Below, in pieces: positions 16,221 to 25,334 of a stretch of 64,000 bases of DNA. The notes below the pieces were generated by a model. The model saw nothing but the letters and a program-made list of their open reading frames with translations. It was not told where the DNA came from and made no database searches. Each line of letters opens with the position of its first letter. The first letter of the stretch is position 1. Origin of the DNA: Gemmobacter sp034519525 (lineage in GTDB: Bacteria > Pseudomonadota > Alphaproteobacteria > Rhodobacterales > Rhodobacteraceae); NCBI GenBank assembly GCA_034519525.1, contig JAXHOJ010000015.1, positions 50,954 to 114,953 of the forward strand, read 5' to 3'. Both the position numbers and the translations under genes were made by a program.

Positions 16221-17414
16221 TCTGACCCCGATCCCCGCCCGCATCAAAGTTCGGCGCAGCGGCGCTACCGAATACAGCGCATCCAGTGCCGTGGCCCGCA
16301 TGTCGCGCAAGGGCTGCGCCCCGATCTGCGAGGCACGGTTCAACAGGTCGATCCCCATCACCCGGGTCTGCACATCCAGATGCCGCTTGCGGTGATAGGC
16401 GTCCAGCATGGCGGGGCTGCCCAGCCCGGCGCGGTCTGCCATCGCCAGGTCCAGCAGCGCCGTCAGATCTGCCAGGCTCATGTTCAGGCCCTGCGCGCCG
16501 ATGGGCGGCATGACATGCGCGGCCTCTGCCATCAGCGCCGTGCGTTCGCCTGCCATTCTTTCGGCAATCTGGGCGATGATCGGCCAGGCGGTGAGACGGC
16601 TTTCCAGCCTGAGCGGCCCCAGCAGGCCGCAGCTGCGTTCCATCATCTCGGCTTCGAACTCGGCAGGGGGCAGGGTCAGGCGGCGGTCCACCTCGGCGGC
16701 GTGATCCATCCAGACCACGGCAGAGCAGGGGCGGCCCTCCCGGTCAGGCAGCGGCACGAAGGTGAACGGCCCGCCAGAGCGGTGAATCTCGGTCGAGACA
16801 TTGTCATGCGGGATCGGATGGCTGGTGGCAAAGGCCAGCGCCTTCTGACCATAGCGCAGGGTCTTGACCTTGATCCCCAGTGCCTGCCGCACCGTGCTGC
16901 CCCGGCCATCGGCACCGATCAGCAGCCGGGCGGCGATCCGTCGGCCATCGCTCAGCGTCACCAGCGCCTCGGTGGACCGGGTCAGCACGGCGGTGGTGGC
17001 GAGGCCCGGCAGAAAGGTGACATCCGGCAGTTCGGCCATCCGCGCTAGCATCTCGCGCCGCAGCAGCCAGTTGGGCAGGTTCCACCCAAAGGGTTTGTCT
17101 GACAGATCGGCGGCGTTGAAATCCTTGATGACGCGCGGTTCAGCCACCGGCCCACCGGCATCGACGATGCGCATGATCTGCAGGGCCGCAGCATGGGGGG
17201 CCAGCCGCGCCCACAGCCCTGCAGCCTCCAGCACCGGGATGGAGGGATGCAGGAAGGCCGTGGTGCGCAGATCCGAACCCGTCGCTCTGGCCTCGGTGAC
17301 CGGCGGATCCGGCTCGACGCAGATCACCCGGAAACCCGCCGCCCCAAAGGCACAGGCTGCGGCCAGACCGGCGATCCCGCCGCCGGAAATCAGAATGTCG
17401 GTGGTGTCACGCAT
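16218..17414 (-). CDS. UbiH/UbiF-type FAD-dependent monooxygenase
   Basis: A 398-residue flavoprotein. The N-terminal dinucleotide motif is DILISGGGIAGLAAACAFGAAGFRV, the middle motif RLLIGADGRGSTVRQALGI, and the second FAD motif is in ALMAEAAHVMPPIGAQGLNMSLAD. This layout is that of the ubiquinone-biosynthesis hydroxylases (UbiH, UbiF, UbiI, VisC). They hydroxylate the ring of membrane-bound ubiquinone precursors using NADPH and O2. Which ring position is modified cannot be told here. A small membrane protein is encoded downstream on the same strand. Confidence 0.85.
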   Translation of the reverse strand: MRDTTDILISGGGIAGLAAACAFGAAGFRVICVEPDPPVTEARATGSDLRTTAFLHPSIPVLEAAGLWARLAPHAAALQIMRIVDAGGPVAEPRVIKDFNAADLSDKPFGWNLPNWLLRREMLARMAELPDVTFLPGLATTAVLTRSTEALVTLSDGRRIAARLLIGADGRGSTVRQALGIKVKTLRYGQKALAFATSHPIPHDNVSTEIHRSGGPFTFVPLPDREGRPCSAVVWMDHAAEVDRRLTLPPAEFEAEMMERSCGLLGPLRLESRLTAWPIIAQIAERMAGERTALMAEAAHVMPPIGAQGLNMSLADLTALLDLAMADRAGLGSPAMLDAYHRKRHLDVQTRVMGIDLLNRASQIGAQPLRDMRATALDALYSVAPLRRTLMRAGIGVR

Positions 17415-17481
17415 CGGCTGCTCCCTCTTCGGTCAGACATAGGGCAGCGCGGCGGTGCCGTCCACGCGACATGGCGTCAGA

Positions 17482-17715
17482 TCAGCCCAGCGTGATGGCG
17501 ATCAGGATGCAGAACATCACCGGCACGAAGCCCACGGCGGTCAGCGCCAGCGCCATGATGCCCCATTTCATCACGGCCAGCACCACGCAGGTGACGAAGA
17601 TCACCAGCAGATAGAAGACCATGTTGATGTCGCGTTCGATATCGCGGGCGATGAACCCCACCAGCGGCAGACGGCCGGGCAGCGAGGAAGAGGCGGTGAG
17701 CGGCAGGTCGGTCAT
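17482..17715 (-). CDS. Small two-helix inner membrane protein of unknown function
   Basis: A 77-residue protein from ATG 17715 (an upstream in-frame ATG at 17769 would add 18 unconserved residues). A short N-terminal stretch is followed by two hydrophobic segments, about residues 30-48 (INMVFYLLVIFVTCVVLAVM) and 50-75 (GIMALALTAVGFVPVMFCIL). The position just upstream of the UbiH-type gene on the same strand hints at co-expression. No family recognised. Confidence 0.6.
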   Translation of the reverse strand: MTDLPLTASSSLPGRLPLVGFIARDIERDINMVFYLLVIFVTCVVLAVMKWGIMALALTAVGFVPVMFCILIAITLG

Positions 17716-17794
17716 TGCGGTCTCCTGTTTGGCCGGAGACATATGGCGATGCGGCAAAGATGAATCCACGCCGCATCTTGTCGCAGTCCGCCGG

Positions 17795-18442
17795 TCAGCC
17801 CGTCAGGCGGGACAGAAAGCCGCTCAGATCATCGGTATGGTGGTGGATATGCGGGGCCGGATGCGGTTCGGGCGCCACATGGACCGTGCGCATCCCCATG
17901 TCATGCGGAGCCGCCAGATTGCGGGGGTCATCCTCGAACATGGCGGCGCGGGCGGGGGTGACCCCATCGGTCGCAAAGACGGTTTCAAACGCCGCGCGAT
18001 CCGGCTTCGGGCGGAAACCTGCATGTTCCACGCCATAGATGGCATCAAACACCCCCGAAAGGCCGCGTGCGGCCAGCACCTTTTCGGCATAGGGCGCGCT
18101 GCCATTGGTATAGACGATGCGGCGGCCGGGCAGGGCACGGATGCGTGCGGCCAGCTCCGGGTCGGGCATCAGCGTGTCAAAGCTGATGTCATGCACATGT
18201 TCCAGATAGCCTTCCGGATCAATGCTGTGTTCCGCCATAAGCCCGGCCAGGGTGGTGCCATACAGCTGCCAGTAATGCTGGCGCAGACGGTCCGCCTCGG
18301 CCTTTTGCACGTTCAGTGCCTGCATCACCCAGGCCGTCATCTTCACCTCGATCTGGTCGAAGAGCCGGGCGGCCGGGGGATAAAGCGTATTGTCGAGGTC
18401 AAAGACCCAGTGGCGGATGTGAGAGAAGGATTGCGCAACCAT
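17795..18442 (-). CDS. Pyrimidine 5'-nucleotidase-type HAD hydrolase
   Basis: A 215-residue HAD-superfamily protein. Motif I is HWVFDLDNTLYPPAARLFDQ with both aspartates, motif II is VYTNGSA, the motif III lysine is in FRPKPDRAAF, and motif IV is AAMFEDDPRNLAAPHDMGM. DLDNTLYP is typical of the SDT1/YjjG-like pyrimidine 5'-nucleotidases, which dephosphorylate UMP/CMP-like substrates. ATG 18442 is chosen over an upstream TTG at 18448. It diverges from the GntR gene. Confidence 0.85.
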   Translation of the reverse strand: MVAQSFSHIRHWVFDLDNTLYPPAARLFDQIEVKMTAWVMQALNVQKAEADRLRQHYWQLYGTTLAGLMAEHSIDPEGYLEHVHDISFDTLMPDPELAARIRALPGRRIVYTNGSAPYAEKVLAARGLSGVFDAIYGVEHAGFRPKPDRAAFETVFATDGVTPARAAMFEDDPRNLAAPHDMGMRTVHVAPEPHPAPHIHHHTDDLSGFLSRLTG

Positions 18443-18540
18443 GCACAACTGTTACCGCAAGCAGACCCATGCCACAATGGCGGGCTTGAAACCGCCCGCC
18501 CGCGCGGCATAGTCTCGCCCGATCGAACAAGGAACCCGCT

Positions 18541-19176
18541 GTGCAGAAAGACGCCTATAGCCTGATCCTCGAAGCCATCGAAGCCGGGGTCTACAAACCG
18601 GGCGACCGGCTGGTGGAATCGGAACTGGCCGAGCGGCTGGGCGTGTCGCGCACCCCGGTGCGCGAAGCCTTGCAGCGGCTGGAAACCCAGTCGATGCTGA
18701 CGCGGGATGGGCGCAGCCTGATCGTGGCGACGCTGGATCATAACCAGCTGGCCGAACTTTATGCCGTCCGCACCGAGCTGGAGGGGCTGGCGGCCCGGCT
18801 GGCGGCGCGCCATGCCACGGATGAAGAAATCCGGGTTCTGAAATCCATGGTGGAAGAGGATCGCAACCTGCTGGGCGGCGACCCCCGCGCGCTGAGCCGG
18901 GCGAACAAGCGGTTTCACAAGCAGATCCATCTGGCCAGCCACAACCGCTTTCTGGTGCAGCAGCTGGATCTTGTGCATCGGTCGATGGCGCTGATGGCCA
19001 ATACATCCTTCGCGGCCGAAGGGCGCGACGAGGTGGCGATGGCCGAACATGCCGATATCGTGGCCGCCATCGCGGCGCGGAATGGCGATGCGGCCTTTGC
19101 GGCACTGCGGGCGCATATCTCGAAGGCGTTTGAAACCCGGCTGCGGATTGATGCGGGCGAGCTGCGGCTGCGCTAG
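18541..19176 (+). CDS. GntR family (FadR/FCD type) transcriptional regulator
   Basis: A 211-residue regulator with GTG start. The winged helix is AGVYKPGDRLVESELAERLGVSRTPVREALQRLE. The C-terminal FCD domain has the usual metal-site histidines (RFHKQIHLASHN, then AEHADIVAAIAARN). FCD regulators sense small carboxylates or sugar acids. No metabolic gene lies beside it that would name the ligand. Its final 4 bases overlap the end of the convergent glycosyltransferase gene. Confidence 0.88.
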   Translation: MQKDAYSLILEAIEAGVYKPGDRLVESELAERLGVSRTPVREALQRLETQSMLTRDGRSLIVATLDHNQLAELYAVRTELEGLAARLAARHATDEEIRVLKSMVEEDRNLLGGDPRALSRANKRFHKQIHLASHNRFLVQQLDLVHRSMALMANTSFAAEGRDEVAMAEHADIVAAIAARNGDAAFAALRAHISKAFETRLRIDAGELRLR

Positions 19177-21041
19177 CCGCCGGTCTGCGGATCATAGATG
19201 CCGTGGGTTGTCTTGTCCCAGTAGAAGGGTTTCGACACCAGCTCCCACGCGGCCTTGTAGGAGGCCAGCGAGCCCAGCGGGAAATACAGATGCAGCATCA
19301 GCCCCCAAAGCGGGTTCATCCGGTTCGGGGTCTTGCGCAGCGCCGCCCAGGTCATGACAAACTGCAGCACCTCTGACAGGGCGAACAGCGCCAGTGCAAT
19401 GACATGCAGCGCAGGCGGCAGGGCGAATTCGGGATGCAGGGTCACGCCGAAGGGCATCACCCAGAACATCCACAAAAGCGGGGCCAGCAGGAACTGGGAA
19501 AGCGTGGTCAGAAAGAACACCTGAAACGCGATGAACTTCCACCAGCCCAGCTGGCGCCACAGCAGGGCCGGATCGCGCATATGCACCGCATAGGTCATCA
19601 TATAGCCCTTGAGCCAGCGTGACCTTTGCTTGACCCAGGGCAGGGCGCGGCAATTGGCCTCCTCAAATGTGGTGGTGTCGATCAGTTCGGTGCGGAACCC
19701 ATGCCGGGCCAGCCGCATCCCCAGATCGGCATCTTCGGTGACGTTATAGGCATCCCAGGCCCCCAGATTCTGCAGCGCATCGCGGCGGAAGAACAGGGTT
19801 GTGCCCCCCAGCGGAATGGGAAAGCCGATCCGTTCCAGCCCGGGCAGCAGCAGGCGGAACCAGGCGGCATATTCCATGGTGAAACAGCGGCTGAGCCAGT
19901 TGGTGCGCGGATTGTAGAAATCCAGCACGCCCTGCAGGCAGGCAACCTGCGGCCCGCGCTGCTGAAACCGGGCGACCACGCGGCGTAACTGATCGGGGGC
20001 AGGGGCGTCTTCGGCATCATAGACACCGACAATGGCACCGCGACAGGCGCCAAGCGCATGGTTCAGGGCGCGCGGCTTGGTCTTCAACCGTCCGCCCGGC
20101 ACAACGATGATCCGCATCCAGCCGGGCAGATCGGCCAGCGCCAGGGCATTGCGTGTCAGGTGATCGTCTTCCTCGACCACCAGCAGGATATCCAGCAGAT
20201 CGCGCGGATAATCCAGCAGGCCCAGCCTGCGCACCAGCCTGGGGGCAATATCCGCCTCGCGGTACAGGGCAACCATCACGGAAACCACCGGCAGACGCGG
20301 CAGCGGCACCGGCTGCGCACTGGCCGGAGGGGATGGCGCAGCCGGGCGCAGCATTGCGGCAAAGGCCGAAGCCTTCATCACCGTGGCCACCAGCAGGGTG
20401 AACAGCGCCCAGACCGTCAGCGCCAGCAACAGGGTTCCGGCGGAAAACAGGGCCCAGATCACCAGACAGACCAGCAATGCCAGGGCGATATGGATCTGCC
20501 GCTCGCTGCCCCAGCCACGGCAGCTTTCGGCAGCGGGCACGGTCAGCCGGGCGCTGCGGTCCATCTGGCGGCCCCGCACGCTCAGCAGGGCGGCGCTGAT
20601 CTGACCGGCGGGGGCCAGCGCCATGGCAACCGGGCCAAGCCTTGCCTCAAGCTCTGGTCTGGCGTGGTGAAAATCCTCTGCATCGGCAGCGGCCACCAAA
20701 GTGACACCGCCGGTCTTGCGCCAGGGCAGCACGGCCAGACGCAGGCAGGCGGGGCAACCGAGCTGGTCAATCAGCCGGGGGTCGGGCGGCTGCAACCGCA
20801 GATCGGCGGGCTCTATCCCCTCGCGGGCGGCCAGCAGGCCATAAAGCGCCCGCCCCTCGGCCATCTTGCGCCGCAGCAGCACATCGGTCAGCCGGGCGCT
20901 GCCCTGCCGCTGGAAGACCAGCGCCTGAAGCATGTCATGCGGCTGCACCAACCTCGCACGCAGCAGACCGGCCGCAAGACCGGCCTCCCCGGCTGAGGGG
21001 GGCTGAATCCTGGTTCGCGCTGTGCCGTCTGCAAAGGCCAT
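19173..21041 (-). CDS. Membrane GT2 glycosyltransferase with N-terminal MshEN-like domain
   Basis: A 622-residue protein. Residues about 20-150 (LLRARLVQPHDMLQALVFQRQGSARLTDVLL ... LVAAADAEDF) look like the MshEN/GspE N-terminal module. Two membrane segments follow near 185-225. The GT2 catalytic domain carries VVSVMVALYREADIAPRLV, LLVVEEDDHLT, AIVGVYDAEDAPAPDQL (DxD), NVTEDADLGMRLARHGF (TED) and KQRSRWLKGYM (QxxRW). Three or more C-terminal membrane helices follow. This is the processive, cellulose-synthase-like GT2 plan, suggesting an exported polysaccharide. The product is unknown. Confidence 0.85.
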   Translation of the reverse strand: MAFADGTARTRIQPPSAGEAGLAAGLLRARLVQPHDMLQALVFQRQGSARLTDVLLRRKMAEGRALYGLLAAREGIEPADLRLQPPDPRLIDQLGCPACLRLAVLPWRKTGGVTLVAAADAEDFHHARPELEARLGPVAMALAPAGQISAALLSVRGRQMDRSARLTVPAAESCRGWGSERQIHIALALLVCLVIWALFSAGTLLLALTVWALFTLLVATVMKASAFAAMLRPAAPSPPASAQPVPLPRLPVVSVMVALYREADIAPRLVRRLGLLDYPRDLLDILLVVEEDDHLTRNALALADLPGWMRIIVVPGGRLKTKPRALNHALGACRGAIVGVYDAEDAPAPDQLRRVVARFQQRGPQVACLQGVLDFYNPRTNWLSRCFTMEYAAWFRLLLPGLERIGFPIPLGGTTLFFRRDALQNLGAWDAYNVTEDADLGMRLARHGFRTELIDTTTFEEANCRALPWVKQRSRWLKGYMMTYAVHMRDPALLWRQLGWWKFIAFQVFFLTTLSQFLLAPLLWMFWVMPFGVTLHPEFALPPALHVIALALFALSEVLQFVMTWAALRKTPNRMNPLWGLMLHLYFPLGSLASYKAAWELVSKPFYWDKTTHGIYDPQTGG

Positions 21042-21086
21042 GCACCGATTCCCGCCGATTTCAGGCAGGATCGCAACAGGATGGTT

Positions 21087-21109
21087 AAGGCCGGGTTAAC
21101 CCCGGCCTT
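21087..21109. terminator. GC-rich hairpin downstream of carA
   Basis: The arms AAGGCCGGG (21087-21095) and CCCGGCCTT (21101-21109) enclose TTAAC, between the end of carA and the start of the GT2 gene. No T-run follows in either direction, so a role in termination is only likely. Confidence 0.4.
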
Positions 21110-21132
21110 GGGTAAGAACAGGTTTTGCGCGG

Positions 21133-22287
21133 TCAGGCGGCGCGGCGGGCGCGCATCGCTTCGGCAAAGCGTTCGAACAGGTAAAAGCTGTCCTGCGGGC
21201 CGGGGCTGGCCTCGGGATGGTGCTGCACCGAAAACACCGGCTTGCCTTCCACCGCAATGCCGCAGTTTGTGCCATCGAACAGCGAGACATGGGTTTCCAC
21301 CACACCGGCGGGCAGGGTCTGCGCATCCACGGTAAAGCCATGGTTCATCGAGGTGATTTCCACCTTGCCGGTGCCCACTTCCTTCACTGGATGGTTGGCA
21401 CCATGGTGCCCATGGCCCATCTTCACCGTCTGTGCGCCCAAGGCCAGGGCCAGCATCTGGTGACCAAGGCAGATGCCGAACAGCGGCAGATCCTGCGCCA
21501 GAACGCCCTGAATCATCGGCACGGCATAAGCGCCGGTCGCTGCCGGATCGCCGGGGCCGTTCGACAGGAAGACGCCTTCGGGATTATGGGCCATCACATC
21601 TTCCACCGTGGCCGAGGCGGGCAGCACGATCACTTCGCACCCAACCGAGGCAAGGCAGCGCAGGATATTGCGCTTGGCGCCATAATCCACCGCAACCACG
21701 CGCAGCCCGGCACCTTCGCGCTGGCTGTAGCCTTCGGGCCAGGCCCAGCGTTGTTCATCCCAGCGGTAGCTTTGCGCGCAGGTGACATCCTTGGCCAGAT
21801 CGAGGCCGACAAGACCCTTCCAGGCGCGGGCCTTGGCGACCAGCGCCTCGATGTCAAAGCGGCCTTCGGGATCATGGGCCAGGGCCACATGCGGCGCCCC
21901 CTGCTGGCGGATCGCCCGGGTCAGGCGCCGTGTATCCAGACCGCCAATGCCGATCCGGCCCTTGGCCAGCATCCAGCTTTGCAGATCCGATGTGGCGCGC
22001 CAGTTCGAAGGCTCTGTCGGATCCCATTTCACCACCATGCCGGCGGCGACCGGCTCGGCGGTTTCGTCATCCTCGGGGGTGACGCCGACATTGCCGATAT
22101 GCGGGAAGGTGAAGGTGACAACCTGCCCCGCGTAAGAAGGATCTGTCATGATCTCCTGATAGCCGGTCATCGCGGTGTTGAACACCAGCTCGGCCACCGT
22201 TTCCCCGATAGCGCCGAAGCCCTGACCATAAAAGATCGTCCCGTCTGCAAGGGCAAGGCAGGCGGTGTGGGCTTTTGTGCTTGGCAT
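21133..22287 (-). CDS. carA: Carbamoyl-phosphate synthase small (glutaminase) subunit
   Basis: Releases ammonia from glutamine for CarB in arginine and pyrimidine synthesis. The 384-residue protein has the N-terminal CPSase_sm domain (FYGQGFGAIGETVAELVFNTAMTGYQEIMTDPSYAGQ). Its class I amidotransferase domain has the nucleophile in LFGICLGHQMLALALG (Cys near 273) and His/Glu in FSVQHHPEASPGP. The length is normal. carB is not adjacent. A 188-bp region separates it from the divergent YqeY-like gene. Confidence 0.98.
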   Translation of the reverse strand: MPSTKAHTACLALADGTIFYGQGFGAIGETVAELVFNTAMTGYQEIMTDPSYAGQVVTFTFPHIGNVGVTPEDDETAEPVAAGMVVKWDPTEPSNWRATSDLQSWMLAKGRIGIGGLDTRRLTRAIRQQGAPHVALAHDPEGRFDIEALVAKARAWKGLVGLDLAKDVTCAQSYRWDEQRWAWPEGYSQREGAGLRVVAVDYGAKRNILRCLASVGCEVIVLPASATVEDVMAHNPEGVFLSNGPGDPAATGAYAVPMIQGVLAQDLPLFGICLGHQMLALALGAQTVKMGHGHHGANHPVKEVGTGKVEITSMNHGFTVDAQTLPAGVVETHVSLFDGTNCGIAVEGKPVFSVQHHPEASPGPQDSFYLFERFAEAMRARRAA

Positions 22288-22475
22288 GGCGACTCTCCGG
22301 GTAAACCGGCCGCAAACTAAGGGCAGGGTGCGCCGGGGTCAAGCCTGATGCAGCTGCAGAAATGTTAAATATGTTGTCAAATGATTTCAACAGCTTGGCT
22401 GAACCGGCCGCAGTTGTGTTACAGGGCGTGAGCGGGTAAGCTCCGCAAATGTCTGAAATTGGGGATGGGTGTTCC

Positions 22476-22934
22476 ATGAGCTTGCGCGAGCAGCTGCAAA
22501 CGGCGTTGAAAGAGGCGATGAAGGCAAAGGCGGCGGATCGGCTGTCGACGCTCCGGCTCGTCAATGCCGCCATCAAGGATCGCGAGATTGCCCTGCGTGG
22601 CGAGGGCGACGCCCCGCCGGTGGATGATGCGGCGATCCTGGCCATTCTGGGCCGGATGGTGAAGCAGCGTCAGGAAAGCGCGCGCGCCTATGAAGAGGGC
22701 GGGCGGCTGGAACTGGCCGAAAAAGAGCTGGCCGAAATCGGGGTCATCACCGAATTCCTGCCGCGCCAGCTGTCAGGCGATGAGGTTGGTGAGGCGATCA
22801 CGGCGGCCATCGCGGAATCCGGTGCCGCCAGCATCCGCGACATGGGCAAGGTCATGGCGGTTCTGAAGGGCAAATACACAGGCCAGATGGATTTTGGCGC
22901 AGTGGGCCCGATGGTGAAAGACAAGCTGGCCTGA
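22476..22934 (+). CDS. GatB/YqeY domain-containing protein
   Basis: A 152-residue protein from ATG 22476 (an upstream ATG at 22449 would add 9 residues). The whole length is a YqeY domain: LREQLQTALKEAMKAKAADRLSTLRLVNAAIKDREI, KQRQESARAYEEGGRLELAEKE and DMGKVMAVLKGKYTGQMDFGAVGPMVK. It is homologous to the tRNA-binding tail of GatB. Free-standing YqeY proteins have no firmly established role. A double-palindrome hairpin follows the stop. Confidence 0.92.
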   Translation: MSLREQLQTALKEAMKAKAADRLSTLRLVNAAIKDREIALRGEGDAPPVDDAAILAILGRMVKQRQESARAYEEGGRLELAEKELAEIGVITEFLPRQLSGDEVGEAITAAIAESGAASIRDMGKVMAVLKGKYTGQMDFGAVGPMVKDKLA

Positions 22935-22946
22935 GACCTGCCGCAG

Positions 22947-22991
22947 GCAAATTTCTTCAAAGAAATTTGCAAAAGTTTTGAAAACTTTTGC
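22947..22991. repeat. Tandem pair of perfect palindromes (hairpin element / terminator)
   Basis: GCAAATTTCT-TCAA-AGAAATTTGC (22947-22970) and GCAAAAGTTTT-G-AAAACTTTTGC (22969-22991) share their junction GC. Both arms are perfect, and both hairpins are AT-rich in a GC-rich genome. The element lies between convergent genes (YqeY-like and DUF2244) and can act as a terminator in either direction. Similar double palindromes are, to my recollection, common between genes in Rhodobacteraceae. Confidence 0.75.
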
Positions 22992-23000
22992 CCCCGCCCG

Positions 23001-23486
23001 TCAGCGCATGGCCGCAAGACGGGCGGACAGATCTCGCGACAGGGAAATCCGCTCATCTTCTGACAGGAAGCTGCCGATTTCCACCTCACGCGGGCCGCCG
23101 GTCAGCGTCACATATTGCGGCACCGGCCCGCCGGTTTCATGCCGGACCACGCGCACCCAATAGGTATTGGCTTCCCATTCGCGGCGCTGCCCGCGCGGGC
23201 CATGGCGCACCAGCCGCATCTTGCCGGGTGACAGCTCCAGATCCTCGATGATCTCACCATCCCGGTAAGATCGCTGCAGCGCCCACCAGAGCGCGGCAAT
23301 CGCCATCAGCAGAAACGGCAGCAGCCCCCACAGCACCGGCGTTCCCAGCACGGCCAGCAATGGCACAGCAATCAATACGGCCGTGGCGCCAACAAACCAC
23401 ACAAACCCCCGACGCGGCAGCGAACGGTAGGGCCAAAGGTGCAGCCGGTCACCATCCGGCGAAGGGGGAAGCCATTCATAGGGCAT
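23001..23486 (-). CDS. DUF2244 family membrane protein
   Basis: A 161-residue protein from ATG 23486. After PYEWLPPSPDGDRLHLWPYRSLPRRGF come two hydrophobic segments (VWFVGATAVLIAVPLLAVLG and LWGLLPFLLMAIAALWWALQ). A cytoplasmic C-terminal domain with SPGKMRLVRHGPRGQRREWEANTYWV follows. This is the DUF2244 pattern often found beside cytochrome oxidase genes, and ctaD lies immediately upstream on the same strand. Function unknown. A terminator between them indicates a separate transcript. Confidence 0.85.
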   Translation of the reverse strand: MPYEWLPPSPDGDRLHLWPYRSLPRRGFVWFVGATAVLIAVPLLAVLGTPVLWGLLPFLLMAIAALWWALQRSYRDGEIIEDLELSPGKMRLVRHGPRGQRREWEANTYWVRVVRHETGGPVPQYVTLTGGPREVEIGSFLSEDERISLSRDLSARLAAMR

Positions 23487-23517
23487 GATGTGATGTTTAG
23501 GGCGATCGCGCAAAATG

Positions 23518-23545
23518 AAAAGCCCCGGATCGCTCCGGGGCTTTT
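23518..23545. terminator. Rho-independent terminator of ctaD
   Basis: The arms AAAAGCCCCGGA (23518-23529) and TCCGGGGCTTTT (23534-23545) enclose TCGC. The stem is perfect, with A/T ends that give a U-tract in both directions. It sits 20 bases beyond the ctaD stop. Confidence 0.85.
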
Positions 23546-23565
23546 GTCATGTCAGGGGGCTGGCC

Positions 23566-25236
23566 TCAGTGGGCGTGGCCCTTGTCCCAGTCTTCACGCT
23601 TCGGCAGCTGCTCGAAGGTGTGTTCCGGCGGCGGAGAGGGCAGGGTCCATTCCAGCGTATCGGCATATTCGTTCCAGTAGTTCTTTTCGGTCACGCGCTT
23701 GCCGAAGAACAGTGTGTAGAACACGATCCCGATGAAGAACACGAAGGATGCGAAGGCCAGGAAGGCGCCGTAGCTGGAGATCTTGTTCCAGTAGGCAAAG
23801 GCTTCCGGATAGTCGATGTAGCGGCGGGGCATCCCCTGACGGCCCAGGAAGTGCTGGGGGAAGAAGGTCAGGTTGGCGCCGATGAACATCATCCAGAAGT
23901 GCAGCTTGCCTGCCCATTCGGGATACTGGCGGCCCGACATCTTGCCGATCCAGAAATACACGCCCGAGAAGATGCAGAAGGCCGCGCCCAGCGACATAGT
24001 GTAGTGGAAGTGCGCCACGACATAGTAGGTGTCGTGATAGGCGCGGTCCACGCCAGCCTGGCTCAGCACGATGCCGGTCACACCGCCGATGGTGAACAGG
24101 AACAGGAAGCCGAGCGAGAACAGCATCGGCGTCTTGAACTCGATCGAGCCGCCCCACATGGTCGCGATCCATGAGAAGATCTTGATGCCGGTCGGCACCG
24201 CGATCACCATGGTGGCCATCATGAAGTAGCTTTGCTGCGTCAGCGACATGCCGACGGTATACATGTGGTGCGCCCAGACGACGAAGCCCAGAACACCGAT
24301 GCCGACCATGGCATAGACCATCGGCAGATAGCCGAAGATCGGTTTGCGCGAGAAGGTGGCGATCACCTGCGACGCGATGCCGAAGCCCGGCACGATCACG
24401 ATATACACTTCCGGGTGGCCGAAGAACCACAGGATGTGCTGATACAGGATCGGGTCACCGCCGCCCGAAGGCTGGAAGAAGGTGGTGCCGAAGTTCCGGT
24501 CGGTCAGCAGCATGGTGATGGCGCCGGCCAGAACGGGCAGCGACAGCAGGATCAGCCAGGCGGTGACAAACACCGACCAGGCGAACAGCGGCACCTTGTG
24601 CATGGTCATGCCGGGGGCACGCATGTTCAGGAAGGTGGTGATGATGTTGATCGCACCCAGGATCGACGATGCACCCGAAAGGTGCACACCGAAGATCGCC
24701 AGATCGGTCGAATAACCGGCTTCGCTGGTCGACAGCGGCGGATACAGAACCCAGCCGATGCCCGAACCCAGCTGGTCGTTGCCACCCGGCGAGAACACCG
24801 AGGCCACGGCGAGCGAGGTGCCCGCGACATAGAGCCAGTAGGACAGGTTGTTCAGCCGCGGGAACGCCATGTCCGGCGCGCCGATCTGCAGCGGCATGAA
24901 ATAGTTGCCAAACCCGCCGAACAGGGCCGGGATAACAACGAAGAACATCATCAGGATGCCGTGTGCGGTGATCGACACGTTCCACAGATGGCCGTTCGGG
25001 GTACAGGTCTGGGTCGCATCGGCAAACAGCCGCGTCCCTTCCATGCACATGTATTGAACACCGGGCTCCATCAGCTCAAGGCGCATGAAGACGGTAAACA
25101 GCACCGAGATCAGCCCGACCAGGCCCCCGGTGAACAGATAAAGGATCCCGATATCCTTATGGTTGGTCGACATGAACCAGCGGGTAAAGAACCCGCGGGT
25201 ATCATGGTCGTGGCCATGAATGGCTGCGTCGGCCAT
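23566..25236 (-). CDS. ctaD: Cytochrome c oxidase subunit I (aa3-type)
   Basis: Catalytic haem-copper subunit of the terminal oxidase, 556 residues and about 12 membrane helices. It has TAHGILMMFFVVIPALFGGFGN (haem a ligand His), ILWFFGHPEVYIVIVPGFG (CuB His and cross-linked Tyr), VVWAHHMYTVGM (CuB His pair) and YYVVAHFHYTMSLG (haem a3 and a His). ATG 25236 gives MADAAIHGHDHDTRGFFTRW; 30 upstream in-frame residues are not conserved. Subunits II and III are not nearby. A perfect FNR-type box lies about 100 bp upstream, suggesting oxygen-dependent control. Confidence 0.98.
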   Translation of the reverse strand: MADAAIHGHDHDTRGFFTRWFMSTNHKDIGILYLFTGGLVGLISVLFTVFMRLELMEPGVQYMCMEGTRLFADATQTCTPNGHLWNVSITAHGILMMFFVVIPALFGGFGNYFMPLQIGAPDMAFPRLNNLSYWLYVAGTSLAVASVFSPGGNDQLGSGIGWVLYPPLSTSEAGYSTDLAIFGVHLSGASSILGAINIITTFLNMRAPGMTMHKVPLFAWSVFVTAWLILLSLPVLAGAITMLLTDRNFGTTFFQPSGGGDPILYQHILWFFGHPEVYIVIVPGFGIASQVIATFSRKPIFGYLPMVYAMVGIGVLGFVVWAHHMYTVGMSLTQQSYFMMATMVIAVPTGIKIFSWIATMWGGSIEFKTPMLFSLGFLFLFTIGGVTGIVLSQAGVDRAYHDTYYVVAHFHYTMSLGAAFCIFSGVYFWIGKMSGRQYPEWAGKLHFWMMFIGANLTFFPQHFLGRQGMPRRYIDYPEAFAYWNKISSYGAFLAFASFVFFIGIVFYTLFFGKRVTEKNYWNEYADTLEWTLPSPPPEHTFEQLPKREDWDKGHAH

Positions 25237-25334
25237 TGGCGCCTCCCGTTGCGTTGCTCGGATGAAGCGGCCGGGAATCCCGCCGCCTTCTGCCCCTGTT
25301 CTAGAGCGGGGAAAGGGCGGCGGCAATGCAGACT

